Below, piece after piece: positions 20,036-29,019 of a DNA stretch of 64,000 nt. This DNA comes from Shinella sp. WSJ-2 (lineage in GTDB: Bacteria > Pseudomonadota > Alphaproteobacteria > Rhizobiales > Rhizobiaceae). The position numbers and the translations under genes are program-made. Every line of letters begins with the position of its first letter. Positions within the stretch are counted from its first letter, which is position 1. The notes beneath the pieces are model-generated. The model saw nothing but the letters and a program-made list of their open reading frames with translations, did no database searches and was not told where the DNA came from. The stretch spans positions 310,001 through 374,000 of the forward strand of contig NZ_QWBU01000004.1 in NCBI RefSeq assembly GCF_003432075.1, written 5' to 3'.

Positions 20036-20235
20036 GTCCGTTCTCCTGTTTATGCGGAGAACAGACTAGGCGCGGCGCGGGTCAGGTTTCGATTGGGAAG
20101 GCGGGCTGGCGGCATAAGGAAAAGATAAAGACGCCTGCTCCGCATTTTTTCGCGGAACGATGGAATAATCGCGGGATGACCGGTGTCTTGACATCGGCGG
20201 CACGGAAAAAGTCGCCGTAACGATGGGAGACGACC

Positions 20236-20610
20236 ATGAAGCTGCTGATCCTTTTGCCACTCGCCGTTGCCGCTTTCGCTGGCAGCGCTTTTGCCGCCGA
20301 ACCTTTCAAGACGGTCAAGACCGACAAGGGCGAGGTTCTCGCCGGGGACAAGGGCATGACGCTCTATACGTTCAAGAAGGACGAGAAGGGCGAATCCTAC
20401 TGCTACGACAAATGCGCCGCCAACTGGCCGCCGGCCATCGCCGCTTCCGATGCGAAGGCGGAAGGCGCATACTCGCTCGTCACCCGCAAGGATGGCGCCA
20501 AACAATGGGCCAAGGATGGCATGCCGCTCTACTACTGGATCAAGGATAAGAAGCAAGGCGACGCGACCGGCGACGGCATGAACGGCGTCTGGAATGTCGC
20601 CAAGCCCTGA
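20236..20610 (+). CDS. Small secreted protein, COG4315 / PF03640 repeat family
   Basis: A 124-aa exported protein with a signal peptide at residues 1-20 (cleavage after FAA). The mature part holds two copies of the PF03640 'secreted repeat' pattern: GMTLYTFKKDEKGESYCYDKCAANWPP and, later, GMPLYYWIKDKKQGDATGDG, each joining a hydrophobic-aromatic strand to a charged turn. The two cysteines of CYDKC are typical. Function of the family is unknown. Its end overlaps the ECF sigma gene by 17 bp, so the two are probably co-translated, and the protein may be an effector or target of that sigma/anti-sigma pair. Confidence 0.85.
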   Translation: MKLLILLPLAVAAFAGSAFAAEPFKTVKTDKGEVLAGDKGMTLYTFKKDEKGESYCYDKCAANWPPAIAASDAKAEGAYSLVTRKDGAKQWAKDGMPLYYWIKDKKQGDATGDGMNGVWNVAKP

Positions 20611-21160
20611 CCAGCCGCAGAAGCCCGAGGATAGCAGGCGGGAAGGCATCGCCTTCCCGCCGCTGTCCTTCGACGCCCAGATCCTGGCGCTCCTGCCGCA
20701 GCTCCGGCGCTATTCGCGCAGCCTGACGCGCTCGGATGCCGAGAGCGAAGACCTGTTGCAGGACTGCGTCGAGAAGGCGCTCGTCAACCGCGCGCAATGG
20801 CGTGGCGCCAATATTCGCGCTTGGGCCTATCGCATCATGACCAACCTTCATCTCAACGCACGCCGCGCCATTGCCCGCCGTCCCTCCGTCGGCATCGAAG
20901 CGGCGGAGGGTATCGCGTCGAACACGCCTCCGGCCGATCCGCTGGAGCGCAACCGGCTGGTGCGGGCGCTGGAAGACCTGCCCAATGATGCGCGGGCGGT
21001 GTTGATGCTGGTGACGGTGGAAGGGCATTCCTATCAGGAGGTCGCCGATATCATGGATATCCCGCTCGGCACCGTCATGTCGCGCCTGTCGCGCGCGCGC
21101 CAGATGCTGCGGCAGAAGTTGCAGGAGGAAAACGTGATCCAGTTGCGGAGCCCGAGATGA
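20594..21160 (+). CDS. ECF RNA polymerase sigma factor
   Basis: A 188-aa group-4 sigma factor. Region 2 spans about residues 32-95 (LLPQLRRYSRSLTRSDAESE, DLLQDCVEKAL, AWAYRIMTNLHLN). Region 4 has the helix-turn-helix SYQEVADIMDIPLGTVMSRL (about 145-164). The start ATG lies inside the end of the COG4315 gene and its stop overlaps the anti-sigma start (ATGA), so three genes form one tightly coupled rightward operon. It should direct polymerase to a small stress regulon, probably including its own promoter. Confidence 0.93.
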   Translation: MSPSPDQPQKPEDSRREGIAFPPLSFDAQILALLPQLRRYSRSLTRSDAESEDLLQDCVEKALVNRAQWRGANIRAWAYRIMTNLHLNARRAIARRPSVGIEAAEGIASNTPPADPLERNRLVRALEDLPNDARAVLMLVTVEGHSYQEVADIMDIPLGTVMSRLSRARQMLRQKLQEENVIQLRSPR

Positions 21161-21930
21161 GCGAGATGCATCCCGTTGCCGAAGCCGACCTGCACGCCTA
21201 TGCCGACGGCCTGCTCGATGAGGCCGGGCGCAAACGCGTGGAAGCCCATCTCGCCGAATACCCGGAAGCGGCGCGCATGGTCGCCGACTGGCAGGCGCAG
21301 AACGACGGGCTGCGCAATGCCTTTGCCAGCTATGCCACCACGCGGCCGTCCGATCTCCAGCTCGTCGCGGGTGCGAAAACCGCCAGCCCGCCGCGCCGCC
21401 TTGCCATGACGGCCGCCGCCGTGCTGGTCTTCGCGCTCGGCGGCCTCGCCGGCCATTTCGGGCCATCGCTTTTCGGAAAGCCCATGGCGCGGACGGCGAT
21501 AGAGGCGCTGCCGCAGGAAGCGCGCAACGCCTATCTGATCTATGCAAGCGAAGTGCGCCACCCCGTCGAGGTCTTCGCCGATCAGGAAGCGCATCTGGCG
21601 ACGTGGCTCGGAAAACGTCTCGCCATCGACGACATGAAGGTGCCGAACCTCCAGGCGCTCGGTTTCAAGCTCGTCGGCGGCCGCCTGCTGCCCGTCGCGG
21701 ACAAGCCGGGCGCGATGTTCATGTACGAAAACGAGACCGGCCAGCGCATCACCGTGCTGGTGGGGCGCAACGAGGACAACCGGGAAACCAGCTTCCGCTT
21801 CGCCTCGGCGGACAATGTCGAAACCTTCTACTGGATCGACGGCGCGCTCGGTTATGCCGTGACCGGCGACATTCCCCGCAACCTGCTTCAGCAGATCGCC
21901 GAGGAATGTTACCGGCAATTCCCGACCTGA
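21157..21930 (+). CDS. Anti-sigma factor, transmembrane
   Basis: A 257-aa protein. Its N-terminal cytoplasmic part (EADLHAYADGLLDEAGRKRV and a helical stretch to about residue 60) is the usual anti-sigma binding domain. One membrane helix follows at about 88-105 (LAMTAAAVLVFALGGLAGHF) and then a periplasmic sensor domain. It lacks the zinc-binding HxxxCxxC motif, so it is not a ZAS-type anti-sigma. Overlap with the sigma gene (ATGA) supports the partnership: it would hold the ECF sigma factor at the membrane until a periplasmic signal arrives. Confidence 0.88.
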   Translation: MSEMHPVAEADLHAYADGLLDEAGRKRVEAHLAEYPEAARMVADWQAQNDGLRNAFASYATTRPSDLQLVAGAKTASPPRRLAMTAAAVLVFALGGLAGHFGPSLFGKPMARTAIEALPQEARNAYLIYASEVRHPVEVFADQEAHLATWLGKRLAIDDMKVPNLQALGFKLVGGRLLPVADKPGAMFMYENETGQRITVLVGRNEDNRETSFRFASADNVETFYWIDGALGYAVTGDIPRNLLQQIAEECYRQFPT

Positions 21931-21934
21931 GAGG

Positions 21935-21957
21935 GGCGCTCCCCCTTCGGGAGCGCC
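21935..21957. terminator. Bidirectional hairpin between convergent operons
   Basis: A perfect 9-bp stem (GGCGCTCCC at 21935-21943 with GGGAGCGCC at 21949-21957) closed by a CCTTC loop. It starts 4 bp after the anti-sigma stop and lies just before the convergent L-fuconate dehydratase stop. There is no strong T-tract, so it may act as a weak bidirectional terminator or 3' end stabiliser. Confidence 0.65.
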
Positions 21958-21963
21958 GATCGC

Positions 21964-23241
21964 TTACGGCCGGAACGTATAGGTCGCAATCGACTCCGGC
22001 TTCATCTCGATGGAGAAGCCCGGCAGAGACGGCGGCATATAGGCGGCATTCTCGATGCGGCAGGGATCGAGGAAATGCTCGTGCAGGTGGTCGACATATT
22101 CGATCACGCGACCGTCCTTGGTGCCCGACACGGCGATATAGTCGATCATCGAGAGATGCTGGACATATTCGCAGAGCCCGACGCCGCCGGCATGGGGCCA
22201 GACCGGCAGGCCGTATTTCGCGGCCATCAGCAGCACGGCCAGCACCTCGTTGAGACCGCCCATGCGACAGGAATCGATCTGCACGATGTCGATCGCGCCA
22301 CCGGCGATCATCTGCTTGAAGACGATGCGGTTCTGGCACATTTCGCCGGTCGCCACCTTTACGGGATGGATCGCGTTACGGATCGCCTTGTGGCCGGCAA
22401 TATCGTCCGGGCTCGTCGGCTCCTCGATGAAGAACGGCTTGTAGGGCTGCAATTCCTTCACCCAGTCGATCGCCTGGCCGACCTCCCAGATCTGGTTGGC
22501 GTCGATCATCATGGTGCGGTCGTCGCCGATCACCTCGCGGGCGATGCGCAGGCGCCGTTTGTCGTCTTCGAGGTCACGGCCGACCTTCATCTTGATATGG
22601 GTAAAACCCTGATCGACCGCCTCCTGGCAGAGACGGCGCAGCTTCTCGTCGTCATAGCCGAGCCAGCCGGCCGAGGTCGTGTAGCAGGCGTAACCTTCCT
22701 TCTCGAGCGTCGCGATGCGCGCCGCTTTTCCCGCTTCGGCCTTCTTCAGGATGGCCAGCGCCTCCTCCGGCGTCAGCGCGTCGGTGAGGTAACGGAAGTC
22801 GATGATATCGAGGATTTCCTCCGCGCTCATCTCGGCGACGAGGCGCCAGACCGGCTTGCCGGCCTGCTTGGCGAGCAGGTCCCAGACCGCATTGACCACC
22901 GCGCCGGTCGCGAGATGCATGGCGCCCTTATCCGGGCCGATCCAGCGCAGCTGGCTGTCACTCGTCACATGGCGCCAGAAGCGGCCGGGATTTTCGCGCA
23001 CCCAGTCCAGATCGAGGCCGACGACGAGATGTTTCATCGCATCGATCGCCGCGCAGCAGATCTCGTTGCCACGACCGATGGTGAAGGTGAGGCCGTGGCC
23101 CTCCAGCCCCGCCTCATCCGTGCCGAGCACGACATAGGCGGCCGAATAATCCGGATCGGGGTTCATGGCATCCGAGCCGTCGAGGCTCTGCGAGGTGGGA
23201 AAGCGCAGGTCGATGGAGCGGAGGCTGGTGATCTTGGTCAT
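21964..23241 (-). CDS. L-fuconate dehydratase (enolase superfamily)
   Basis: A 425-aa mandelate-racemase-type enzyme expected to dehydrate L-fuconate to 2-keto-3-deoxy-L-fuconate. The N-terminal capping domain (SLDGSDAMNPDPDYSAAYVV, GHGLTFTIGRGNEICCAAID) is characteristic of fuconate dehydratase. In the barrel, the KxK base is in HIKMKVG, metal ligands are in MIDANQIW, FFIEEPTSPDD and VATGEMCQNR, and the His base is in VWPHAGGVGLCEYVQH. It is the last gene of the ten-gene operon that starts with the binding protein at 31360. Related sugar acids are possible substrates. Confidence 0.9.
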   Translation of the reverse strand: MTKITSLRSIDLRFPTSQSLDGSDAMNPDPDYSAAYVVLGTDEAGLEGHGLTFTIGRGNEICCAAIDAMKHLVVGLDLDWVRENPGRFWRHVTSDSQLRWIGPDKGAMHLATGAVVNAVWDLLAKQAGKPVWRLVAEMSAEEILDIIDFRYLTDALTPEEALAILKKAEAGKAARIATLEKEGYACYTTSAGWLGYDDEKLRRLCQEAVDQGFTHIKMKVGRDLEDDKRRLRIAREVIGDDRTMMIDANQIWEVGQAIDWVKELQPYKPFFIEEPTSPDDIAGHKAIRNAIHPVKVATGEMCQNRIVFKQMIAGGAIDIVQIDSCRMGGLNEVLAVLLMAAKYGLPVWPHAGGVGLCEYVQHLSMIDYIAVSGTKDGRVIEYVDHLHEHFLDPCRIENAAYMPPSLPGFSIEMKPESIATYTFRP

Positions 23242-23303
23242 GGAAGCGGCCCTTGGAAATGGTCGGATTGGCCGTCGACGCAAGGACGACGGCCGTTGAT
23301 CGG

Positions 23304-24038
23304 TCAGATGGTCCAGCCGCCGTCGATGGCGTAGGCCTGGCCCGTCGTATAGGTGGCGCCGGCGAGATAGACGGCGAGGTCGGCGATTTCTTCCGGCGTG
23401 CCGATCCGGCCGATCGGCTGGCGGGCGATGAAGGCGGCGCGTGCGGTCTCGAAATCGCCCTGCGCGCGCAGGCGGTCCTGCAGCGAGGGGCTTTCGACCG
23501 TGCCGGGGCAGATCGCGTTGCAGCGGATGCCCTGGGCGACATAGTCGGCGGCGACGGACTTTGTGAGGCCGACGACGGCCGCCTTGGTGATCGTGTAGGC
23601 GGCGCGGTTCGGCACGCCCTTCATGCTGGAAGCGACGGAGGCCATGTTGATGATGGCGCCGTCCTTCTTCTCCAGCATCGCGGGCAGCACGGCGCGGATC
23701 ATGCGCACCATCGCGCGCACATTGAGATCGAAGGCGAAGTCGAGATCCTTGTCCGCCATCTCGAGGATCGAGCCGGCATGCACGAAGCCCGCGCAGTTGA
23801 ACAGCACGTCAAACGGTCCGGTCGCGGAGACCACGCGGTTGACGGCGTCCGCATCGAGCACGTCGAGCACGTAGGTTTCGATATTGGCCTCGGTCGCGAG
23901 GCTCTTCAGCGCTTCGGCATTGATGTCAGTCGCAATGACCTTGGCGCCGGCGCGGGCGAAGGCCAGCGCGCTCGCCCGGCCGATCCCCTGGCCGGCGGCG
24001 GTGAGGAGGACACGCTTGTTTTCGAGGGAAAGGCTCAT
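23304..24038 (-). CDS. SDR dehydrogenase, probable 2-keto-3-deoxy-L-fuconate dehydrogenase
   Basis: A 244-aa short-chain dehydrogenase. It has TAAGQGIGRA near residues 13-22, NCAGFVHAGSILEM, catalytic Ser in NMASVASSMKG, Tyr/Lys in RAAYTITKAA, and the tail YTTGQAYAIDGGWTI. The sequence style (GVPNRAAYTITKAAVVGLTKSVAADYV, GIRCNAICPGTVESPSL) is that of the BDH2/KDF-dehydrogenase group. Placed 62 bp before L-fuconate dehydratase, it should oxidise 2-keto-3-deoxy-L-fuconate to the 2,4-diketo acid with NAD+. A hydrolase for the last step is not seen in the window. Confidence 0.85.
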   Translation of the reverse strand: MSLSLENKRVLLTAAGQGIGRASALAFARAGAKVIATDINAEALKSLATEANIETYVLDVLDADAVNRVVSATGPFDVLFNCAGFVHAGSILEMADKDLDFAFDLNVRAMVRMIRAVLPAMLEKKDGAIINMASVASSMKGVPNRAAYTITKAAVVGLTKSVAADYVAQGIRCNAICPGTVESPSLQDRLRAQGDFETARAAFIARQPIGRIGTPEEIADLAVYLAGATYTTGQAYAIDGGWTI

Positions 24039-24059
24039 GGTTGCTCCTTGCGTAGGGCG

Positions 24060-24509
24060 TCAGGCGCTCGGACGGCGCTCGACGACATAGATATGGTCGG
24101 CGGCGAGGACGACCTCGCCCTTCTGGTTGATGACCTCGGTGCGCTCGATGACGCGACCGGAGCCAGCGCGTTTCGGATCGTCCTCCTTGGCCGATATCGT
24201 CACGCGGGTGTGAATCGTATCGCCAATGAAGACGGGTCTGACAAAACGCATCCTGTCATAGCCGTAGGAAAAGGCGACCGGATTGATGACGCTCGCCGTC
24301 AGGCCGACGCCGATGGAAAAGACCATGGTGCCGTGCGCGATGCGCTGGCCGAACGGCTGCGTCTTCATGAACTCGGCATCCATGTGGTGCGGGAAGAAAT
24401 CACCGGTATGGCCGGCATGCACGACGAAATCCGTCTCGGTGATCGTGCGCCCGCTCGTCCTGCGCCCCTCACCGATCTCGTAGTCCTCGAAATATTTGAC
24501 CTGTTCCAT
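24060..24509 (-). CDS. MaoC-family dehydratase (first copy)
   Basis: A 149-aa single hot-dog-fold protein of the MaoC/R-specific enoyl-CoA hydratase group. The catalytic region [20 protein letters not shown] holds the expected Asp and His. [13 protein letters not shown] and [19 protein letters not shown] are family features. It closely resembles a second MaoC protein at 32373, sharing the block FSYGYDR(M/L)RF(V/I)(R/K)PVFIGDTI. MaoC proteins act on CoA thioesters, which is not part of textbook L-fucose oxidation, so its presence inside this operon suggests an unusual step. It may act on a non-CoA substrate instead. Confidence 0.85.
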   Translation of the reverse strand: MEQVKYFEDYEIGEGRRTSGRTITETDFVVHAGHTGDFFPHHMDAEFMKTQPFGQRIAHGTMVFSIGVGLTASVINPVAFSYGYDRMRFVRPVFIGDTIHTRVTISAKEDDPKRAGSGRVIERTEVINQKGEVVLAADHIYVVERRPSA

Positions 24510-24522
24510 CTGCTGTTCCTGT

Positions 24523-25593
24523 TCAGGGTCGCACGGCAAGCGGTGTGACGGGGGCAGCACTGGAGACATAGGCGGCCTCGACGAGCGCCATGGTCATCCA
24601 GGCATCCTCGACCGAGGAGACAAGTTCGGCGTCTTCGCCGGCAACGAAACGCTGGAGATTGGCCATGCGGCCGACAAAGGCATCCGGGAACCACGTGCCC
24701 TGAAGCGGCACCGCCACCCAGCCTTCGCCGCCCTTCGGGTAGATTTCGAGAATATCCGGCTCGCCACGCGGATAGTCGAGATTGACGCCGAGCTGAAGAT
24801 AGGCCGCACCCTCGGTGCCCGAAACGCGGAACTCGCAGGCCTGATGACGGCGGCCGAATTTGTGGTCGTGGTTGATCGACAGCGCACAGCGAACGCGGTC
24901 GCCGTAGTCGAGAATCGCGGTGGTGCGCGTCTGCGCCATCTTGTGGTTCGGATGGCCGATCGACTTGGCATGCACGCCCTGAGGATCGCCGAGTATCTGG
25001 CGGATGGCGTCGAGATAGTGGATGGAGTGCATGGCGATCTCGATGCGCGGCAGGCCTTCGAGGAAGGACCAGAGTTCCCACGGCGTATCGAGCGCCAGAT
25101 AGACGTCAAAATCGACGACCTCGCCGAGCAGGCCCTTGGCGATCGCATCCTTCAATGCCAATAGCATCGGCGCGAAGCGCAGCTGGAAATTGACGGCCGC
25201 CTTGAGTTTCTTGTCACGGCAGATGCGCAGGATTTCCGTCGCTGCGGCAAGATCGGAGCCCATCGGTTTTTGGATCAACGCCGCCGCACCGTCCGGGAGA
25301 GCAGCTAGCACTTTCGCATGGGCCGCCGGCGGCGTGGCAAGATCGAAGATCGCGCCTTCGACCGACGCTGCTTCCTCGACGGTGCGATAGGCTGCGACGC
25401 CCCATTTTTCGGCCAATGCCTTGGCCTTGTCGTGATCGGGATCATAGACCCCGGCAATCGGGAAACCGCCCTTGCGATAGGCCGGATAATGCGCGTCGCC
25501 GACAATCGAACCGGCGCCGAAGGTGACGATCGGGCGGGGATTTGACGGGAGGGGCCAGGACTGGGCCAGTGATGTCGGGGCGAAATCAGGCAT
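24523..25593 (-). CDS. Gfo/Idh/MocA-family oxidoreductase
   Basis: A 356-aa NAD(P)-dependent sugar dehydrogenase. The Rossmann N-terminus reads [20 protein letters not shown] (about 22-41). The family EKP motif appears as [11 protein letters not shown], with Gln instead of Glu before the Lys. The C-terminal substrate domain carries a [13 protein letters not shown] helix with the likely catalytic His. It could be the missing sugar dehydrogenase that makes the aldonolactone or aldonate. The first 8 bp overlap the mutarotase end, so the two are translationally coupled. Confidence 0.85.
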   Translation of the reverse strand: MPDFAPTSLAQSWPLPSNPRPIVTFGAGSIVGDAHYPAYRKGGFPIAGVYDPDHDKAKALAEKWGVAAYRTVEEAASVEGAIFDLATPPAAHAKVLAALPDGAAALIQKPMGSDLAAATEILRICRDKKLKAAVNFQLRFAPMLLALKDAIAKGLLGEVVDFDVYLALDTPWELWSFLEGLPRIEIAMHSIHYLDAIRQILGDPQGVHAKSIGHPNHKMAQTRTTAILDYGDRVRCALSINHDHKFGRRHQACEFRVSGTEGAAYLQLGVNLDYPRGEPDILEIYPKGGEGWVAVPLQGTWFPDAFVGRMANLQRFVAGEDAELVSSVEDAWMTMALVEAAYVSSAAPVTPLAVRP

Positions 25594-25915
25594 GGAAAAA
25601 GACCTCTTCCATGCCGGCCCACCACTCGCCTTCCTTGCGGGTCTCAAGCGGCGCCTGGCAGGGCATGCAGACGGCCCACCATTCCTGCGTCTTCGGGTCG
25701 GCGGCCATCTTCGCCATATCGGCGGCATAGTCGGTGCCGTGATATTCGAAGAAGGAGAACAGCAGGTTCTCCGGTTCCTTCAGGAAGATCGAATAGTTCC
25801 GGATATTGCACGCCGAAATCATCGACAGCACGTCCGGCCAGACCGCGGCATGCAGCCGCTTGTACTCTTCGATCTTTTCCGGCTTGACGCCGATGACCAT
25901 GCCGATGCGCTGCAT
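25586..25915 (-). CDS. L-rhamnose/L-fucose mutarotase family protein
   Basis: A 109-aa protein of the RhaM/FucM family (PF05336). It opens with RIGMVIGVKPEKIEEYKRLH, containing the active-site His in RLHAAVWPDVL. ISACNIRNYSIFLKEPENLLF follows, and it ends with [13 protein letters not shown]. These enzymes interconvert the alpha and beta anomers of 6-deoxy-hexoses, so this gene is good evidence that the operon handles a 6-deoxy sugar such as L-fucose or L-rhamnose. It sits 3 nt after the MR/MLE gene and overlaps the oxidoreductase gene. Confidence 0.88.
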   Translation of the reverse strand: MQRIGMVIGVKPEKIEEYKRLHAAVWPDVLSMISACNIRNYSIFLKEPENLLFSFFEYHGTDYAADMAKMAADPKTQEWWAVCMPCQAPLETRKEGEWWAGMEEVFFHA

Positions 25916-25918
25916 GTC

Positions 25919-27037
25919 TCAGGCTCCCTTGCGGATTTCGCGCTCGAACTCGCCAATCGAGCGGGCGCGGATGGCGTCCCAGTCCCAATCAATGCCGAGG
26001 CCCGGCACCGTCGGCGCGAGCGCCATGCCGTTCTCGATCTTCAGGCGCGAGGTGGTGATGTCGTCGAGCTGCGGGATGTATTCGACATATTTGCCGTTCT
26101 GCACCGCACAGGTCAGGCTGACATGCAGCTCCATCAGGAAATGCGGGCAGACCGGCATGTCGAAGGCCTCCGCCGCATGCGCCACCTTGAGCCAGGGCGT
26201 GATGCCGCCGATACGGCCAGCATCGACCTGCACGATGGAGCAGGCGCCCTTCTGCATATATTCGCGGAAATGACGGATCGAATAGAGGGATTCTCCGATA
26301 GCGATCGGCGTCGATGTGGACTGGTTGAGGCGCACATGGCCGTCGATGTCGTCGGCCGGCAGCGGCTCCTCGATCCAGCCGAGATCGAGATCGCGCAGGC
26401 GCTCCGCCCGGCGGATCGCCTCGTCGATGGTAAAACCCTGGTTGGCGTCGGTCATGATCTCATAGCCATCGCCGACCGCCTTGCGGACGGCCGAGAGGCG
26501 CGCAACATCCTCGGAACCATGCGGCTTGCCGATCTTCACCTTCGATCCGGTAAAGCCTTGTGCCTTGGCGGCCAGCGCATCCTCGACCAGCGCTTCGACC
26601 GGAATATGCAACCAGCCGCCCTCGGTCGTGTAGAGCGGGCAGCGGTCCTTGGCCCCGCCGGCGAGCTTCCAGAGCGGCAGGTTCTGCTTGCGGGCGCGCA
26701 GGTCCCAAAGTGCTGTATCGATGGCGGCCAGCGCAATCGAGGTGATGGCGCCGATCGTCGTGGCGTGGGTTGAGAATTCCAACTCGTGCCAGATCGCCTC
26801 GATCCGGTCGGCATCGCGGCCGATGATACGGGGCACGAGATGGTCGGCAAGCAGCCGCATCACGGATGAACCGCCCGTGCCGATCGTATAGCTGTAGCCC
26901 GTGCCGACAGCACCGTCGCTGTCGGTGATGATGACAAGCGGCGTTTCCTGCGAAACGAAACTCTGGATGGCATCGGTGCGCTCGACCTTCGGGCGAAGGT
27001 CGACCATTTTCAGTTCGACGCGTTCGATCTTCGCCAT
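25919..27037 (-). CDS. Mandelate racemase/muconate lactonizing enzyme family protein
   Basis: A 372-aa enolase-superfamily enzyme distinct from the fuconate dehydratase in this operon. It has the capping domain, a KxK base in GSKVKIGK, metal ligands in IMTDANQGF, LGWIEEPLPADD and IAIGESLYS, and a His base in VCPHFLMELHV. It therefore keeps the mandelate-racemase subgroup catalytic set. The substrate is not clear; acid-sugar dehydration or epimerisation is expected. Two different MR-group enzymes in one operon suggest that more than one sugar acid is processed. Confidence 0.85.
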   Translation of the reverse strand: MAKIERVELKMVDLRPKVERTDAIQSFVSQETPLVIITDSDGAVGTGYSYTIGTGGSSVMRLLADHLVPRIIGRDADRIEAIWHELEFSTHATTIGAITSIALAAIDTALWDLRARKQNLPLWKLAGGAKDRCPLYTTEGGWLHIPVEALVEDALAAKAQGFTGSKVKIGKPHGSEDVARLSAVRKAVGDGYEIMTDANQGFTIDEAIRRAERLRDLDLGWIEEPLPADDIDGHVRLNQSTSTPIAIGESLYSIRHFREYMQKGACSIVQVDAGRIGGITPWLKVAHAAEAFDMPVCPHFLMELHVSLTCAVQNGKYVEYIPQLDDITTSRLKIENGMALAPTVPGLGIDWDWDAIRARSIGEFEREIRKGA

Positions 27038-27038
27038 G

Positions 27039-28136
27039 TCAGCCCCTCAGCGTGCGGCCGCTTTCGCGGTCGAAGAGATGCGCCTGGGACAGGTCGAAGC
27101 AGAAGGGCAGCGCCTCGCCCGGTGAGAGCCGTCGCGGATTCAGCATGCGGCCCACCCATTCGGCACCAGCAAAATCGGAGAAGACAAGTGTTTCATTGCC
27201 GAGCGGTTCCGTCAGGATGACGCGCAGGTCCTGCTTGTGCACATCGGCGTCTTCGCCGGAATGAATGCCATGACCGGCGGGGTAGAGATCGTCCGGACGC
27301 AGGCCGAAGGTCACCTTCTGACCCGCCGTCACGCGGTCCCTGAAGCGGGCCGGCAGCGGCAGGCGGTCACCGTTGGCAAAAACCACCTGACCATCCGCAA
27401 TCTCGGCATCCTTGAGGTTCATCGGCGGCGAACCAATGAAGCCGGCGACGAATTTCGACTTGGGCCGCTGGAAGACATCCTCCGGTGTGCCGACCTGCTC
27501 GATATAACCATCGCGCATGATGACGATGCGGTCGGCGAGCGTCATCGCCTCGACCTGGTCGTGCGTGACATAGATGACGGTCGATTGCACCTTGGCATGC
27601 AGCTTCTTGATCTCGACGCGCATCTGGGTTCGCAGTTTTGCATCGAGGTTCGACAGCGGCTCGTCGAACAGGAAGACATCCGGCTGGCGCACGATGGCGC
27701 GGCCCATGGCGACGCGCTGGCGCTGGCCGCCGGAAAGCTGCGAGGGACGGCGGTCGAGCAGATGCGTGAGGTCGAGCGTCTTGGCCGCCTCTTCCACCTG
27801 TGGCGCGATATCCTCCGGCTTCTGGCCCGCGATCTTCAGCGAGAAGCCCATGTTCTCGCGCACCGTCATATGCGGATAGAGCGCATAGGACTGGAACACC
27901 ATGGCGAGGTTGCGGGCACGCGGCGGCAGATCGTTGACCACGCGGCCGCCGATCTTGATGTTGCCGTCGGAGACAGGCTCGAGGCCGGCGATCATGCGCA
28001 GCGTCGTCGACTTGCCGCAGCCGGAAGGGCCGACGAGCGCGATGAATTCGCGGTCCGCCACTTCGAGATCGATGCCGTGCACCACTTCGACCGCGCCGTA
28101 GCGCTTCACCAGTTTTTCAAGGGAAACGGTTGCCAT
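27039..28136 (-). CDS. UgpC/MalK-type ABC transporter ATP-binding protein
   Basis: A 365-aa ABC ATPase of the carbohydrate uptake transporter-1 family. It has Walker [14 protein letters not shown], signature [14 protein letters not shown], Walker [14 protein letters not shown] and switch His in [12 protein letters not shown]-terminal TOBE regulatory domain follows ([12 protein letters not shown]). It powers the two permeases encoded immediately upstream in the same operon; a 1-nt gap separates it from the MR/MLE gene. Confidence 0.95.
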   Translation of the reverse strand: MATVSLEKLVKRYGAVEVVHGIDLEVADREFIALVGPSGCGKSTTLRMIAGLEPVSDGNIKIGGRVVNDLPPRARNLAMVFQSYALYPHMTVRENMGFSLKIAGQKPEDIAPQVEEAAKTLDLTHLLDRRPSQLSGGQRQRVAMGRAIVRQPDVFLFDEPLSNLDAKLRTQMRVEIKKLHAKVQSTVIYVTHDQVEAMTLADRIVIMRDGYIEQVGTPEDVFQRPKSKFVAGFIGSPPMNLKDAEIADGQVVFANGDRLPLPARFRDRVTAGQKVTFGLRPDDLYPAGHGIHSGEDADVHKQDLRVILTEPLGNETLVFSDFAGAEWVGRMLNPRRLSPGEALPFCFDLSQAHLFDRESGRTLRG

Positions 28137-28139
28137 GGA

Positions 28140-29006
28140 TTATCCTTTGACTGCGCCGGAGGTGAGGCCGGAAACGAGATGCTTCTGCACGATGAAGGTC
28201 AGGACGAGGGCCGGAATGATCATGATTACCGCCAGCGCGCACATGCCGCGCCAGTCGATGGTGAATTCCGACGTGTAGTCGAGCAGGCCGACCGGCAGGG
28301 TCTTGGAGGTGACGGAACGGGTGAGCTGCGAGGCGAGCGCGAACTCGTTCCACGAGGTGAGGAAGGCGAAGATGCCAGCGGATGCGATGCCGGGGCCGGC
28401 GAGCGGAAACTCCACTTGCCAGAAGGCCTGCCAGCGCGTGCAGCCGTCGATCTGCGCGGCCTCGGCCAAATCCTTCGGCACCTGCCGGAAGAAGCCGTCG
28501 ATCAGCCAGATGGTGAAGGGCACGTTGAGCGCCACATAGGCGGTGATCAGGCCGAAATGCGTGTCGATGATGCCGAGCTTCGAATAGACGAAGAACAGCG
28601 GCAGCGAGAGCGCAATGCCGGGCACCGTGCGCGTCAGCATCAGGCCGAGGAAGATCGACGACTTCGCCTTGAAGCGGAAGCGCGCAAAAGCATACCCGCC
28701 CGCCATGCCAATGGCCAGCGCGATCGCCGTCGAGGTGACCGAGATGATCAGCGAATTACGGAAATATTCGATGATCGGGATACCGCCCTGCCCGACGCCG
28801 GAAAACATCGCGACATAGGCATCGAAGGACAGGTCCTGCGGGATCCAGACCGGCGGCTTCGCCATGATCTCGACCGTCGGGCGGAAGGAGGCGAGCACGA
28901 TCCACAGGCCCGGCAGGCAGATGACCGTCATCGCCAGGAAGAGTCCGATCTTGTGGGCGGCGGAAAGGAGGAGGCCGTTGAAACGGGCTTTAGCGTTCTC
29001 GTTCAT
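28140..29006 (-). CDS. Carbohydrate ABC transporter permease (MalG type)
   Basis: A 288-aa inner-membrane permease with about six membrane helices. The EAA coupling loop reads DLAEAAQIDGCTRWQAFWQVEFPLAGPG, typical of MalG-like subunits. The start at 29004-29006 follows the partner permease by 13 nt; the longer open frame upstream overlaps that gene and is basic and proline-rich. It forms the import channel together with the permease at 29020. Confidence 0.94.
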   Translation of the reverse strand: MNENAKARFNGLLLSAAHKIGLFLAMTVICLPGLWIVLASFRPTVEIMAKPPVWIPQDLSFDAYVAMFSGVGQGGIPIIEYFRNSLIISVTSTAIALAIGMAGGYAFARFRFKAKSSIFLGLMLTRTVPGIALSLPLFFVYSKLGIIDTHFGLITAYVALNVPFTIWLIDGFFRQVPKDLAEAAQIDGCTRWQAFWQVEFPLAGPGIASAGIFAFLTSWNEFALASQLTRSVTSKTLPVGLLDYTSEFTIDWRGMCALAVIMIIPALVLTFIVQKHLVSGLTSGAVKG

Positions 29007-29019
29007 CTGACCACTCCTC

